A DNA stretch of 64,000 nt from an uncultured Lachnospiraceae bacterium (lineage in GTDB: Bacteria > Bacillota > Clostridia > Lachnospirales > Lachnospiraceae): assembly GCA_944384155.1 (NCBI GenBank), contig CALWSG010000057.1:1-64000 (forward strand), read 5' to 3'. The notes under the pieces are model-generated. The model was not told the origin of the DNA, searched no databases, and saw nothing but the letters and a program-made list of their open reading frames with translations. The position numbers and the translations under genes are program-made. The stretch's first letter is position 1; every line of letters starts with the position of its first letter. Shown here piece after piece: positions 55,550 to 63,603 of the stretch.

Positions 55550-56977
55550 ATGATATTTTCAAGCTTACTATTTTTATTTAAATTTTTGCCTATTGTACTT
55601 TTGATATATTTTGTGGTGCCGGCAAAGTTTAGAAATTTTGTTTTATTTGCCTCAAGTCTTATTTTTTACAGTTGGGGAGAGCCTATATATGTTCTCCTTA
55701 TGCTGTTTTCAACAGCAGTAGATTTTTTTCACGGAAAGCTTGTATATAAATATAAAATGTCAAATCAGCCGGGGAAGGCAAAGGCGGCAGTTATTTCCTC
55801 AGTAGTTATAAACCTTGGGCTTCTGGGATTTTTTAAGTATGCTGACTTTTTCTTAGACTCAATAAATAATATATTTAACCTGGATATACAGCTTCTTAAT
55901 ATAGCACTTCCGATAGGAATATCGTTTTATACATTTCAGACTATGTCATACAGCCTTGATATATATATGAATGATGAGGTTCCGCAGAATAATCCAATAA
56001 GCTTTGGAACATATGTGGCACTTTTTCCACAGCTTATAGCGGGACCTATTGTAAGATATAAGGATATAGCACAGGAGCTTAGGCACAGAAAGGAAAATAC
56101 AGACGATTTTTTTATAGGTATAAGATATTTTATTATAGGTCTTGGAAAGAAGGTGCTTCTTGCCAATAATATAGGTCTTTTGTGGGATGAAATAAAGGTG
56201 TTGGACTCATCATCACTTACAACCGTTTCAGCATGGCTCGGCATAACGGCATTTGCATTTCAGATATATTTTGATTTTTCCGGATATTCAGATATGGCAA
56301 TAGGACTTGGAAAAATGTTTGGTTTTAAATTTCCTATTAATTTTGATTATCCTTATATATCAAAAAGTATTACGGAATTTTGGAGAAGATGGCATATTAC
56401 CCTTGGAACATGGTTTAGGGAGTATGTATACATTCCACTTGGAGGAAACAGATGCAGCCGTGCTAAAAATATAAGAAATATACTTATAGTCTGGTTTCTT
56501 ACAGGCTTTTGGCATGGTGCGGCGTATAATTTTATAATATGGGGAATGTATTTTGGAGTTATTCTTATTATAGAAAAAACATTTTTGCTAAACCTTATGG
56601 AAAAAATACCGTCAGTGTTCAGGCACATATATTCCATAATACTTATACTTATAGGCTGGGTAATATTTGAATTTGAAAGCGTAAGTAAGATGGGAGATTA
56701 TATATTGTCAATGTTTGGTATTAAGGGTGCGGGCTTTGTCAACAGTGAAGCAATGTTTATGATAAGGGAGTACGGAATAATATTTATTGTTCTGATATTG
56801 GCATCAACTCCTATACCAAAGTTAATTGTAAACAAGCTTGGAGAAAAAATAAGACATATGAATATACAGTGGATTTCTTATGTGGCAGAAAATGCATTTA
56901 ACATATCGGTACTGTTTATATCAACGGCATATCTTGTTGATGCATCCTATAATCCATTTTTATATTTTAGATTTTAA
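55550..56977 (+). CDS. membrane-bound O-acyltransferase (MBOAT, AlgI/DltB type)
   Basis: The 475-residue membrane protein has about ten to twelve helices and the catalytic histidine in FWHGAAYNFIIWG (His322). It has the AlgI features SFYTFQTMSYSLDIY, AGPIVRY, YSDMAIGLGKMFGF and FWRRWHITLGTWFREYVYIPLGG. AlgI-like proteins move acetyl groups across the membrane to extracellular polymers; here the acceptor would be peptidoglycan or a surface polysaccharide. Likely acts with the DHHW protein encoded next. Confidence 0.93.
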   Translation: MIFSSLLFLFKFLPIVLLIYFVVPAKFRNFVLFASSLIFYSWGEPIYVLLMLFSTAVDFFHGKLVYKYKMSNQPGKAKAAVISSVVINLGLLGFFKYADFFLDSINNIFNLDIQLLNIALPIGISFYTFQTMSYSLDIYMNDEVPQNNPISFGTYVALFPQLIAGPIVRYKDIAQELRHRKENTDDFFIGIRYFIIGLGKKVLLANNIGLLWDEIKVLDSSSLTTVSAWLGITAFAFQIYFDFSGYSDMAIGLGKMFGFKFPINFDYPYISKSITEFWRRWHITLGTWFREYVYIPLGGNRCSRAKNIRNILIVWFLTGFWHGAAYNFIIWGMYFGVILIIEKTFLLNLMEKIPSVFRHIYSIILILIGWVIFEFESVSKMGDYILSMFGIKGAGFVNSEAMFMIREYGIIFIVLILASTPIPKLIVNKLGEKIRHMNIQWISYVAENAFNISVLFISTAYLVDASYNPFLYFRF

Positions 56978-57003
56978 GGCTTTGGCTGCAATGGAGGTTA
57001 AGA

Positions 57004-58182
57004 ATGGGTAAGAAAATAACAATTATAATATTTCTCCTGTTTATATATGGTTTTTTTGGCTTTTCTGCTTTAAAGGAGGATGAAGCATATTCTGAGCTTG
57101 AGAACAGAACTTTAGAGGACAGACCGGTGCTTACTGCCGAGGGCTTTTTTAACGGAACATATACAAAGAATTATGAAAATTATATACAGGATCAGTTTCC
57201 TTTAAGAGATAAATTTGTATCCTTTAAAAATTATGCTGAGCTTGCCTTGGGGAAGCGTGAAGTAAAAGGTATATTTATATGTGAGGATGGTTATCTGATT
57301 GAGAATCACAGGAGAGCTGACTATGAAAGCGAAAGGGCGGTAAAAAATGCACAAGCTATAGTAAATGCCGGAAACAGGTGGGCGGATAAGCTTGGAAGCA
57401 GTCATGTCTCTGTTATAATAGCACCTACGGCACAGACCATATTAAAGGATAAGCTGCCTAAATATGCAAATCCGTATAATCAGTCAGAGTATACAGCTGC
57501 AATTCAAAGCGGCCTTAATGAAGATGTGTATGTGGATATAGAAAAGACTTTGACGGAGAATAAAGAGGAATATGTATATTATAAAACGGATCATCACTGG
57601 ACCACAAAGGGAGCGTATTTAGCCTACAGAAGCTGGTGTGAAAGCAAAGGCTTAACTCCATATGATAAATCGGAGCTTAGCATAGAAGAGGCGTCAGATG
57701 ATTTTTACGGAACAATACATTCGAAGCTTAATATAAAAACTTCTCCTGATGTAATTGAAATTTACAGTGTTAAGGACTATAATGTTAAGGCAGTATACAA
57801 TATGGGAGCATCTGTTACCGACAGTCTCATTGATAAATCCTTTCTTGAGGGAAAAGATAAGTACAGTATTTTCATGGGAGGAAATCAAGGTATCGTTGAG
57901 ATTACGGAAGCTGATAATGAAACTGTCAGTGATAAGGTACAGCAGGGGAATGTGAATGAGGATGGCGAGGAAAGTGTCCTTCTTATGATTAAGGATTCTT
58001 ATGCTAACTGTTTTGTACCTATGACAGTGGGAATGTATGACAGAATATATGTAATTGATTTAAGATATTTTAACATGAATGTAGATACATTTATGGATAT
58101 GTACGGTGTTACGGATGTTTTGGTTTTATATAATGCAGATACCCTTACAGATGATGTATATGTAAGCAGGCTTGGGTATTAA
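57004..58182 (+). CDS. DHHW-family protein (AlgJ-like SGNH-related)
   Basis: The 392-residue protein has one N-terminal helix (about 5-20) and an extracytoplasmic domain with the family motif DHHW (196-199) in YYKTDHHWTTKGAY. A later segment, LLMIKDSYANCFVP, carries a Ser near 338. The DHHW family (PF14286) is related to AlgJ/AlgX acetyltransferases that take acetyl groups from the MBOAT partner. It starts 26 bases after the MBOAT gene with GGAGGTTAAGA. Function is inferred from family and context. Confidence 0.85.
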   Translation: MGKKITIIIFLLFIYGFFGFSALKEDEAYSELENRTLEDRPVLTAEGFFNGTYTKNYENYIQDQFPLRDKFVSFKNYAELALGKREVKGIFICEDGYLIENHRRADYESERAVKNAQAIVNAGNRWADKLGSSHVSVIIAPTAQTILKDKLPKYANPYNQSEYTAAIQSGLNEDVYVDIEKTLTENKEEYVYYKTDHHWTTKGAYLAYRSWCESKGLTPYDKSELSIEEASDDFYGTIHSKLNIKTSPDVIEIYSVKDYNVKAVYNMGASVTDSLIDKSFLEGKDKYSIFMGGNQGIVEITEADNETVSDKVQQGNVNEDGEESVLLMIKDSYANCFVPMTVGMYDRIYVIDLRYFNMNVDTFMDMYGVTDVLVLYNADTLTDDVYVSRLGY

Positions 58183-58211
58183 AACACTTAAAAGAGAGGA
58201 AGACAATACTA

Positions 58212-59171
58212 ATGATTAACCATATTACGGATAACGGATACATGGTTGCATACTTTGGGATACTGGCAGCATTTATGCTTACCTGTGTGTGCATGAGCAG
58301 ATTTGGAAAATACCTTCCAAGAGATATGGGCAGACAGTATGCACATGACGGAAGCTTATCGGCTGGGAAACCAAGAGGTGCAGGTTTTCTGTTCGTTATT
58401 GTGTTTATTGTTACAGGACTTTTATTTGGAGATTGGACAAGGGAAAATATAATATATATCATTCTTATAACAGCATCAATGATGACAGGCTTTCTTGATG
58501 ATTGTGCAAAAACTCCATGGAGTGAATATAAGAAAGGGCTTCTTGACCTTGTGGTAGCAGTGCTGGTGGCAGTAACATTTCTTAATTTTAATTCCAATGA
58601 GATAAATATTATAGGCACGGATATATCTGTTTCCATACCTCCTGTAATATTCGGAGGACTTATTGTTATTCTTGTGTGGGCATCCATTAATGTGACAAAC
58701 TGCTCAGACGGAGTAGACGGTCTTTCGGGAACACTTACACTTATTACTTTGGGGACCATATACATAGCAGGCAATGTTATAGGGAAAAACAATGAGTTTT
58801 CATATCTTATACTGTTATTTATGGTATGTATACTTGGTTATCTGTGGTTCAATGCAGCACCAAGTCTTCTTATGATGGGTGATGCAGGTTCGAGAGCCAT
58901 GGGACTGTTTATAGCTATAGCAGCACTTAAGACAGGCAGTCCTCTTATATATATTCCGGCAGCCATAGTTCTTATACTTGACGGGGGGCTTGGACTTATT
59001 AAGGTTGCACTTTTAAGATTTCTGAAGATAAAAATACTTAAAAATACAAGAACGCCTCTCCATGACCATGTTAGAAAGGTATGGGGCTGGTCTAATACAC
59101 ATACTGTATATAGATTTGCCATAATACAGATAGTTGTGTCAATAGCAACAATTTATCTGTATGTATTATAG
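58212..59171 (+). CDS. mraY: MraY-like undecaprenyl-phosphate glycosyl-1-phosphate transferase
   Basis: The 319-residue membrane protein with about ten helices has the family motifs: DDCAK (about 97-101), NVTNCSDGVDGLSG (about 160-173), LMMGDAGSRAMG (about 220) and LHDHVRKVWGW (about 283), which replaces the HHH motif of MraY with HDH. MraY attaches phospho-MurNAc-pentapeptide to undecaprenyl phosphate to make lipid I. It lies outside a dcw cluster; a paralogue or the sole copy are both possible, and a WecA/TagO-type role cannot be excluded. Confidence 0.8.
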   Translation: MINHITDNGYMVAYFGILAAFMLTCVCMSRFGKYLPRDMGRQYAHDGSLSAGKPRGAGFLFVIVFIVTGLLFGDWTRENIIYIILITASMMTGFLDDCAKTPWSEYKKGLLDLVVAVLVAVTFLNFNSNEINIIGTDISVSIPPVIFGGLIVILVWASINVTNCSDGVDGLSGTLTLITLGTIYIAGNVIGKNNEFSYLILLFMVCILGYLWFNAAPSLLMMGDAGSRAMGLFIAIAALKTGSPLIYIPAAIVLILDGGLGLIKVALLRFLKIKILKNTRTPLHDHVRKVWGWSNTHTVYRFAIIQIVVSIATIYLYVL

Positions 59172-59233
59172 TTTGTTCTAAAGGACATAGAGACATATAT
59201 AAATGGGATGGAGTGTATATACGGAAAATGTAA

Positions 59234-59260
59234 AAATGCCGCTGAGAAGCGGCATTTGTG
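59234..59260. terminator. 10-bp hairpin between convergent genes
   Basis: AAATGCCGCT (59234-59243) and AGCGGCATTT (59248-59257) with a GAGA loop. It lies between the MraY-like gene and the convergent minus-strand gene; flanking T runs are short. Confidence 0.6.
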
Positions 59261-59276
59261 TTGTGACAATATATTT

Positions 59277-59807
59277 TTATATAATATCTTTTAGCTTAAT
59301 ATCACATATTTTCCCTAAAACATAATTTAAGTCATTAATATTGTAGTTTTTATTTTCAAGAAAGTATCTTATAATTAAGTCGGATTTCTCGGAATTTGTA
59401 AGTGCATAGTCTGCTGATTTAAGCAATGCCCTTGCACTTTCGTATGATAAGTGGAAAGCAAAACATACTATAACAGCCTCACCCTTTGAAGGTCGGTAAT
59501 TTAGGGAATTTTCAAGCTTAGAAAAATAGTTTTTATCTAAGAGCATTCTTTCACATATGGTATTTTCATCTTTTTTGCTGTCTTTAAAGTAAGCACACAC
59601 AATTTCACTGTAGGATTCAGGGTTGTCATGGGCATCATACCACTCGATAACCTTGTCTCTGTCAGGATCAGATTTTAAGGAAAGAGTGTTAAACTTATAA
59701 CGGTCACTGTTTCTCTCCCTGACAAAATGTACCTGAATAAAAATTTCAGCTTCTCTGCATAAATTTTCACGTCTTTTTTTTATTTTTTTCTTATTGCTAA
59801 AAAACAT
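59277..59807 (-). CDS. helix-turn-helix-like protein of unknown function
   Basis: The 176-residue protein has a basic N terminus and a C-terminal region from about 90 (MLLDKNYFSKLENSLNYRPSKGEAVIVCFAFHLS then LLKSADYALTNSEKSDLIIRYFLE) that I recognise as a common XRE-like helical domain found fused to stress or phage-associated proteins. The first half (about 15-85) is unassigned. It may be a DNA-binding regulator. The start follows AAAGAGG with 7 bases spacing. It is isolated in an A/T-rich zone. Confidence 0.55.
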   Translation of the reverse strand: MFFSNKKKIKKRRENLCREAEIFIQVHFVRERNSDRYKFNTLSLKSDPDRDKVIEWYDAHDNPESYSEIVCAYFKDSKKDENTICERMLLDKNYFSKLENSLNYRPSKGEAVIVCFAFHLSYESARALLKSADYALTNSEKSDLIIRYFLENKNYNINDLNYVLGKICDIKLKDII

Positions 59808-60174
59808 ACTGTTGCCTCTTTCTAATTAACATAAATCCATATTTATATATATACCGCCATTTATAATATCATAATTGCAAAAAAAAGTACATAATTTTAT
59901 TTTAGTTTTCCCATTTTTAATTTATATTGCCAAAAGCATCTGTTATACCAAAACCTTTGAATAAAATAATACAGATATGCTGCAGGAAGAAAAATGTAAA
60001 AAAAGATAAAAAATAAGTAGTCTATTTTTATTTTTTATGATAAAATAAAAACAATGATGTGATAAATTTTGTCAACAGAAGAAATGATGATTTTTATCAT
60101 GCATGGAATATTCATTCTGTACCTTGGTACAGTGTACATAAGGCAGAATAGAAAAAATCGAAAGGAGATTTAAA
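59808..60174. other. A/T-rich intergenic region without genes
   Basis: This 367-base gap contains the divergent controls of the HTH-like gene and the NifU-like operon. I see no open frame and no clear consensus promoter. The only structured part is the palindromic element at 60114-60154. Confidence 0.6.
60114..60154 (+). promoter_or_regulatory. nested palindromic element before the NifU-like/GGGtGRT operon
   Basis: TGTACCTTGGTACA (60118-60131) is a perfect 14-bp palindrome, and GTACAGTGTAC (60127-60137) overlaps it. Outside them ATTCTG (60114-60119) pairs with CAGAAT further right, with CCTT/AAGG inside, so RNA could adopt two exclusive folds. It lies about 20 bases before the ribosome site. 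Confidence 0.5.
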
Positions 60175-60867
60175 ATGATTTATACACAGGAAGTTGAAAA
60201 GATGTGTCCGGTAGCACAGGGTGTTCATCATGGTGCGGCTCCGGTGCCAACAGAAGGTAACTGGGTAAAGAATAAAGAAGTAAAGGATATTTCAGGCTTT
60301 ACACATGGTGTAGGCTGGTGTGCTCCTCAGCAGGGTGCCTGCAAGCTTACTTTAAATGTAAAGGAAGGTATTATTCAGGAAGCACTGGTAGAAACAATAG
60401 GATGCTCAGGAATGACACATTCGGCAGCTATGGCAGCAGAATTACTGCCTGGTCTTACTGTTATGGAAGCATTAAACACAGACCTTGTTTGTGATGCTAT
60501 AAATACGGCTATGAGAGAGTTATTCTTACAGATAGTTTACGGACGTACACAAAGTGCATTTTCAGAGGATGGACTTGCAGTAGGTGCAGGACTTGAGGAT
60601 TTAGGAAAAGGACTTCGTTCACAGGTTGGTACTATGTACGGAACACTTAAGAAAGGTCCTCGTTATCTTGAAATGGCAGAAGGATATGTAACGGGAATAG
60701 CACTTGATGCAGATGACCAAATTATTGGTTATCAGTTTGTAAGCCTTGGAAAGATGACAGACTTCATTAAGAAGGGTGATGATCCTAATACTGCGTGGGA
60801 AAAGGCAAAGGGACAGTACGGACGTGTTGCAGATGCCGTAAAGATTATTGACCCAAGAGAAGAATAA
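60175..60867 (+). CDS. NifU-like protein paired with GGGtGRT protein
   Basis: The 230-residue protein has a NifU/IscU-like section: GVGWCAPQQGACKLTL (two cysteines), then ETIGCSGMTHSAAMAAELL with the classic scaffold cysteine near 80. The third ligand position is not obvious, so cluster chemistry may differ from NifU. A C-terminal part of about 90 residues is specific to this group. It is translated from GAAAGGAGATTTAAA and paired with the GGGtGRT gene 18 bases later. Function is unknown; an Fe-S role is inferred. Confidence 0.82.
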   Translation: MIYTQEVEKMCPVAQGVHHGAAPVPTEGNWVKNKEVKDISGFTHGVGWCAPQQGACKLTLNVKEGIIQEALVETIGCSGMTHSAAMAAELLPGLTVMEALNTDLVCDAINTAMRELFLQIVYGRTQSAFSEDGLAVGAGLEDLGKGLRSQVGTMYGTLKKGPRYLEMAEGYVTGIALDADDQIIGYQFVSLGKMTDFIKKGDDPNTAWEKAKGQYGRVADAVKIIDPREE

Positions 60868-60885
60868 TAGAAGGAGGACAGTATA

Positions 60886-61896
60886 ATGGCATTATTTGAA
60901 TCATATGAAAGAAGAATTCCGCAGATTAACGCTGTATTAAACAGTTATGGGATAGCTTCCATAGAAGAGGCAGAGAAAATTACAAAGGACGCTGGATTAG
61001 ATGTGTATAACATGATTAAGGGTATCCAGCCAATTTGTTTTGAAAATGCGTGCTGGGCTTACATAGTAGGTGCGGCAATAGCTATAAAGAAAAACTGCAG
61101 AAAGGCATCAGACGCAGCAGCGGCAATAGGAGAGGGACTTCAGGCTTTCTGTATACCGGGCTCTGTTGCAGACCAGAGAAAGGTTGGACTTGGACACGGC
61201 AATTTAGGAAAGATGCTTCTTGAGGAGGACACAGAGTGTTTTGCATTTCTTGCAGGACATGAGTCGTTTGCAGCGGCAGAGGGTGCCATCGGTATTGCTG
61301 AGAAGGCAAACAAGGTTAGAAAAAAACCTTTAAGAGTTATATTAAACGGACTTGGAAAAGATGCTGCACAGATTATTTCAAGAATTAACGGATTTACCTA
61401 TGTTGAGACAGAGATGGACTATAAGACAGGAGAGGTTAAGGAAGTATTCAGAAAATCTTATTCAGAGGGGCTTCGCTCAAAAGTAAACTGTTACGGTGCT
61501 AATGATGTAACAGAAGGCGTTGCTATTATGTGGAAGGAAAATGTAGATATCTCTATTACAGGTAACTCTACAAATCCTACAAGATTCCAGCATCCTGTTG
61601 CAGGAACATATAAGAAGGAAAGAAATGAAGCAGGAAAGAAATATTTCTCTGTTGCTTCAGGCGGTGGTACAGGACGTACACTTCATCCTGACAATATGGC
61701 TGCAGGTCCTGCATCATATGGTATGACAGACACTATGGGACGTATGCACTCAGATGCACAGTTTGCAGGTTCTTCATCAGTTCCGGCTCACGTTGAAATG
61801 ATGGGACTTATAGGTGCAGGAAACAACCCTATGGTTGGTATGACTGTTTCAGTGGCTGTAAGCGTACAGGAAGCAGCCGAACAGGGTAAGTTCTAA
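60886..61896 (+). CDS. GGGtGRT protein
   Basis: The 336-residue protein contains the family name motif, GGGTGRT, in SVASGGGTGRTLHPDN (about 257-272). A cluster of conserved residues follows (AAGPASYGMTDTMGRMHSDAQFAG). Cysteines are at about 45 and 50 (CFENACW) and others further on. The family is known by name only, with no assigned function, and nearly always occurs with the NifU-like partner. It lies 18 bases after it, with AAGGAGG, and the operon ends at a strong terminator. Confidence 0.93.
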   Translation: MALFESYERRIPQINAVLNSYGIASIEEAEKITKDAGLDVYNMIKGIQPICFENACWAYIVGAAIAIKKNCRKASDAAAAIGEGLQAFCIPGSVADQRKVGLGHGNLGKMLLEEDTECFAFLAGHESFAAAEGAIGIAEKANKVRKKPLRVILNGLGKDAAQIISRINGFTYVETEMDYKTGEVKEVFRKSYSEGLRSKVNCYGANDVTEGVAIMWKENVDISITGNSTNPTRFQHPVAGTYKKERNEAGKKYFSVASGGGTGRTLHPDNMAAGPASYGMTDTMGRMHSDAQFAGSSSVPAHVEMMGLIGAGNNPMVGMTVSVAVSVQEAAEQGKF

Positions 61897-61924
61897 GAAA
61901 ATAGACATTTGATTTTCTAAAAAA

Positions 61925-61979
61925 TAAGTGAGACACGTCATTTTAAGCAAAATGCTTATGATGGGTCTCACTTTTTTTG
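61925..61979 (+). terminator. intrinsic terminator of the GGGtGRT operon
   Basis: AAGTGAGAC pairs with GTCTCACTT across nested ATGA/TCAT arms, followed by TTTTTTT. Confidence 0.9.
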
Positions 61980-62002
61980 TATGTTAGGAAGGAGAAAATC
62001 AA

Positions 62003-62935
62003 ATGAGTAGAATTAAAATGATGGTGGAAAATGAGGTAACATTTGGACAGGGATGCGAGGAATATTTAGAGGATTGCAAGGCGAGGAACTTAAGAGAAGG
62101 AACATTGAAACATTATACAGACAGTATGAAACAATTGAAGAAATATATAGACGAAGATATTTATGTGAGGGTTATAACAAAAGAAACAATTGAAGATTTT
62201 ATTAGAGAGTTAAGGGATAATCCAGCAATCAATGACCAAAGTTTGTATACGTATGCAAGAGATTTAAAAACTATATTATATTTCTTTATGAAAAAAGAGT
62301 ATATGCCATATTTTAAGATAAGCATACCGAAGGCGGATAAGCAGCCAATAGATACATATACGGATAAAGAATTAAGAAAGCTACTTGAGAAGCCAAATCT
62401 AAAACATTGTAGCTTTACAGAATATAAAACGTGGGTTATGACAAATTTTCTTTTATCTACAGGAGTTAGAAAGAATAGTATTGTAAATATAAAGATTAAA
62501 GATATAGATTTTGATGCGGAAGTGGTGCATATAAATGTTACAAAGAACCGCAAGCCACTTATAATACCAATGAATGTGGATATAAAAAAGATACTGCAAG
62601 AGTTTTTGAAATATAGACAGGGGAATGCAGACGATTACCTATTTTGTAATGCCTTTGGTGGTAAGGTTAGTCACTCATCTGTATACCATCAAATATATGA
62701 GTATAACAAAAGCAGAGGAATAGAGAGAACAGGAATGCACAGATATAGACATACCTTTGCAAAGAAGTGGGTTACAATGGGCGGCAATGTAGTTACATTG
62801 CAAAAGATATTAGGGCATAGCAGTCTTGCAATTACGCAAAACTATCTTAATATTCTTGTTAGTGATATAAAAAAGGATGTTGATGAATTTAATATTTTAC
62901 GTGAATTTAAAAGAGAAAGTATTAAAATGCAATGA
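62003..62935 (+). CDS. tyrosine recombinase / integrase
   Basis: The 310-residue phage-type integrase has a core-binding domain (about 12-95) and a catalytic domain with R in STGVRKNSIVNI (about 155), HRYRHTF (about 247-253), LGHSSLAIT (His near 270) and the nucleophile tyrosine in NYLNILV (about 280). It inserts or excises an element by site-specific recombination. It starts right after the GGGtGRT terminator and is followed by small genes of plasmid or phage flavour, suggesting the left edge of a mobile element. Ribosome site AAGGAGAAAATCAA. Confidence 0.93.
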   Translation: MSRIKMMVENEVTFGQGCEEYLEDCKARNLREGTLKHYTDSMKQLKKYIDEDIYVRVITKETIEDFIRELRDNPAINDQSLYTYARDLKTILYFFMKKEYMPYFKISIPKADKQPIDTYTDKELRKLLEKPNLKHCSFTEYKTWVMTNFLLSTGVRKNSIVNIKIKDIDFDAEVVHINVTKNRKPLIIPMNVDIKKILQEFLKYRQGNADDYLFCNAFGGKVSHSSVYHQIYEYNKSRGIERTGMHRYRHTFAKKWVTMGGNVVTLQKILGHSSLAITQNYLNILVSDIKKDVDEFNILREFKRESIKMQ

Positions 62936-62943
62936 AAAAGAAG

Positions 62944-62977
62944 GGAAACGAAGCGAAATGCAATCGTTTCCTTTTGT
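62944..62977 (+). terminator. intrinsic terminator of the integrase gene
   Basis: GGAAACGA (62944-62951) pairs with TCGTTTCC (62964-62971), followed by TTTTGTTTTT. Confidence 0.85.
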
Positions 62978-63063
62978 TTTTATTGTGAATTAATGTAATT
63001 GCAATCAATATCAATGCAATTCATAAACTTTTGTCACAATGTAACAAATTTAGACGAAACTAC

Positions 63064-63092
63064 TTGACATTGCATATATATATATATATAAT
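63064..63092 (+). promoter_or_regulatory. consensus promoter with TA-repeat spacer
   Basis: TTGACA at 63064-63069 and TATAAT at 63087-63092 with exactly 17 bases between them. The spacer consists of five bases and then a run of alternating TA units (63075-63090) that extends into the -10. Gain or loss of one unit would change the spacer to 15 or 19 bases. Confidence 0.8.
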
Positions 63093-63151
63093 AGATTGCA
63101 TAAATTACGTGATTTACAATAAAATATTTAGTTTTACAGGAGGATTAATCT

Positions 63152-63358
63152 ATGAGAATTATTTTAGACACAGACAAAAAACATATCATAGTTCCTTGGA
63201 ATTATTCCGATAAGCTTGCAGATATGAATAAGATTATTGAAAGTGCGGGCGGAGAAAAATTGGACTTTGTTGGTTACATTGATGACATTTGGAAATATGC
63301 TATAGAAAACAGTGACGATTGTTTGAAAACTGCACAAAAGCCAAATAGAAAGAGTTAA
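63152..63358 (+). CDS. small hypothetical protein of the putative mobile element
   Basis: A 68-residue protein of unknown function, MRIILDTDKKHIIVPWNYSDKL at the start, with a mixed alpha/beta composition and no membrane helix. Such short proteins are found in the accessory part of conjugative or phage elements, but I do not recognise a family. AGGAGGATTAATCT precedes the ATG and it lies about 55 bases after the TA-spacer promoter. Confidence 0.65.
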   Translation: MRIILDTDKKHIIVPWNYSDKLADMNKIIESAGGEKLDFVGYIDDIWKYAIENSDDCLKTAQKPNRKS

Positions 63359-63361
63359 GAT

Positions 63362-63544
63362 ATGGCAGCACGTGTAACACCAGCAGAAATAGTTGAAATG
63401 CAAAGATTGTATAACCAGCTTGGCAATTATGCGGCGGTTGGTAGGAAGATGAACAGAAGCGGCTCAACTGTAGCAAGGTACATAAAATTGAAAGGAACAC
63501 CCGCTATTGTGGCACATACATTCAAAGAAGTTGTGCGTGGGTAG
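63362..63544 (+). CDS. small helix-turn-helix protein
   Basis: The 60-residue protein has a helix-turn-helix with VTPAEIVEMQRLYNQLGNYAAVGRKMNRSGSTVARYI, like the DNA-binding part of resolvases or transposases without a catalytic domain. It begins 3 bases after the gene before and is probably coupled to it. It may regulate the element or be a small regulatory factor. No catalytic residues are present. Confidence 0.65.
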   Translation: MAARVTPAEIVEMQRLYNQLGNYAAVGRKMNRSGSTVARYIKLKGTPAIVAHTFKEVVRG

Positions 63545-63603
63545 TTACTATTTAACAGGATAATCATAAAAGGATTATGAGGACAAAAGAGTGGAGGCAA
63601 TTT

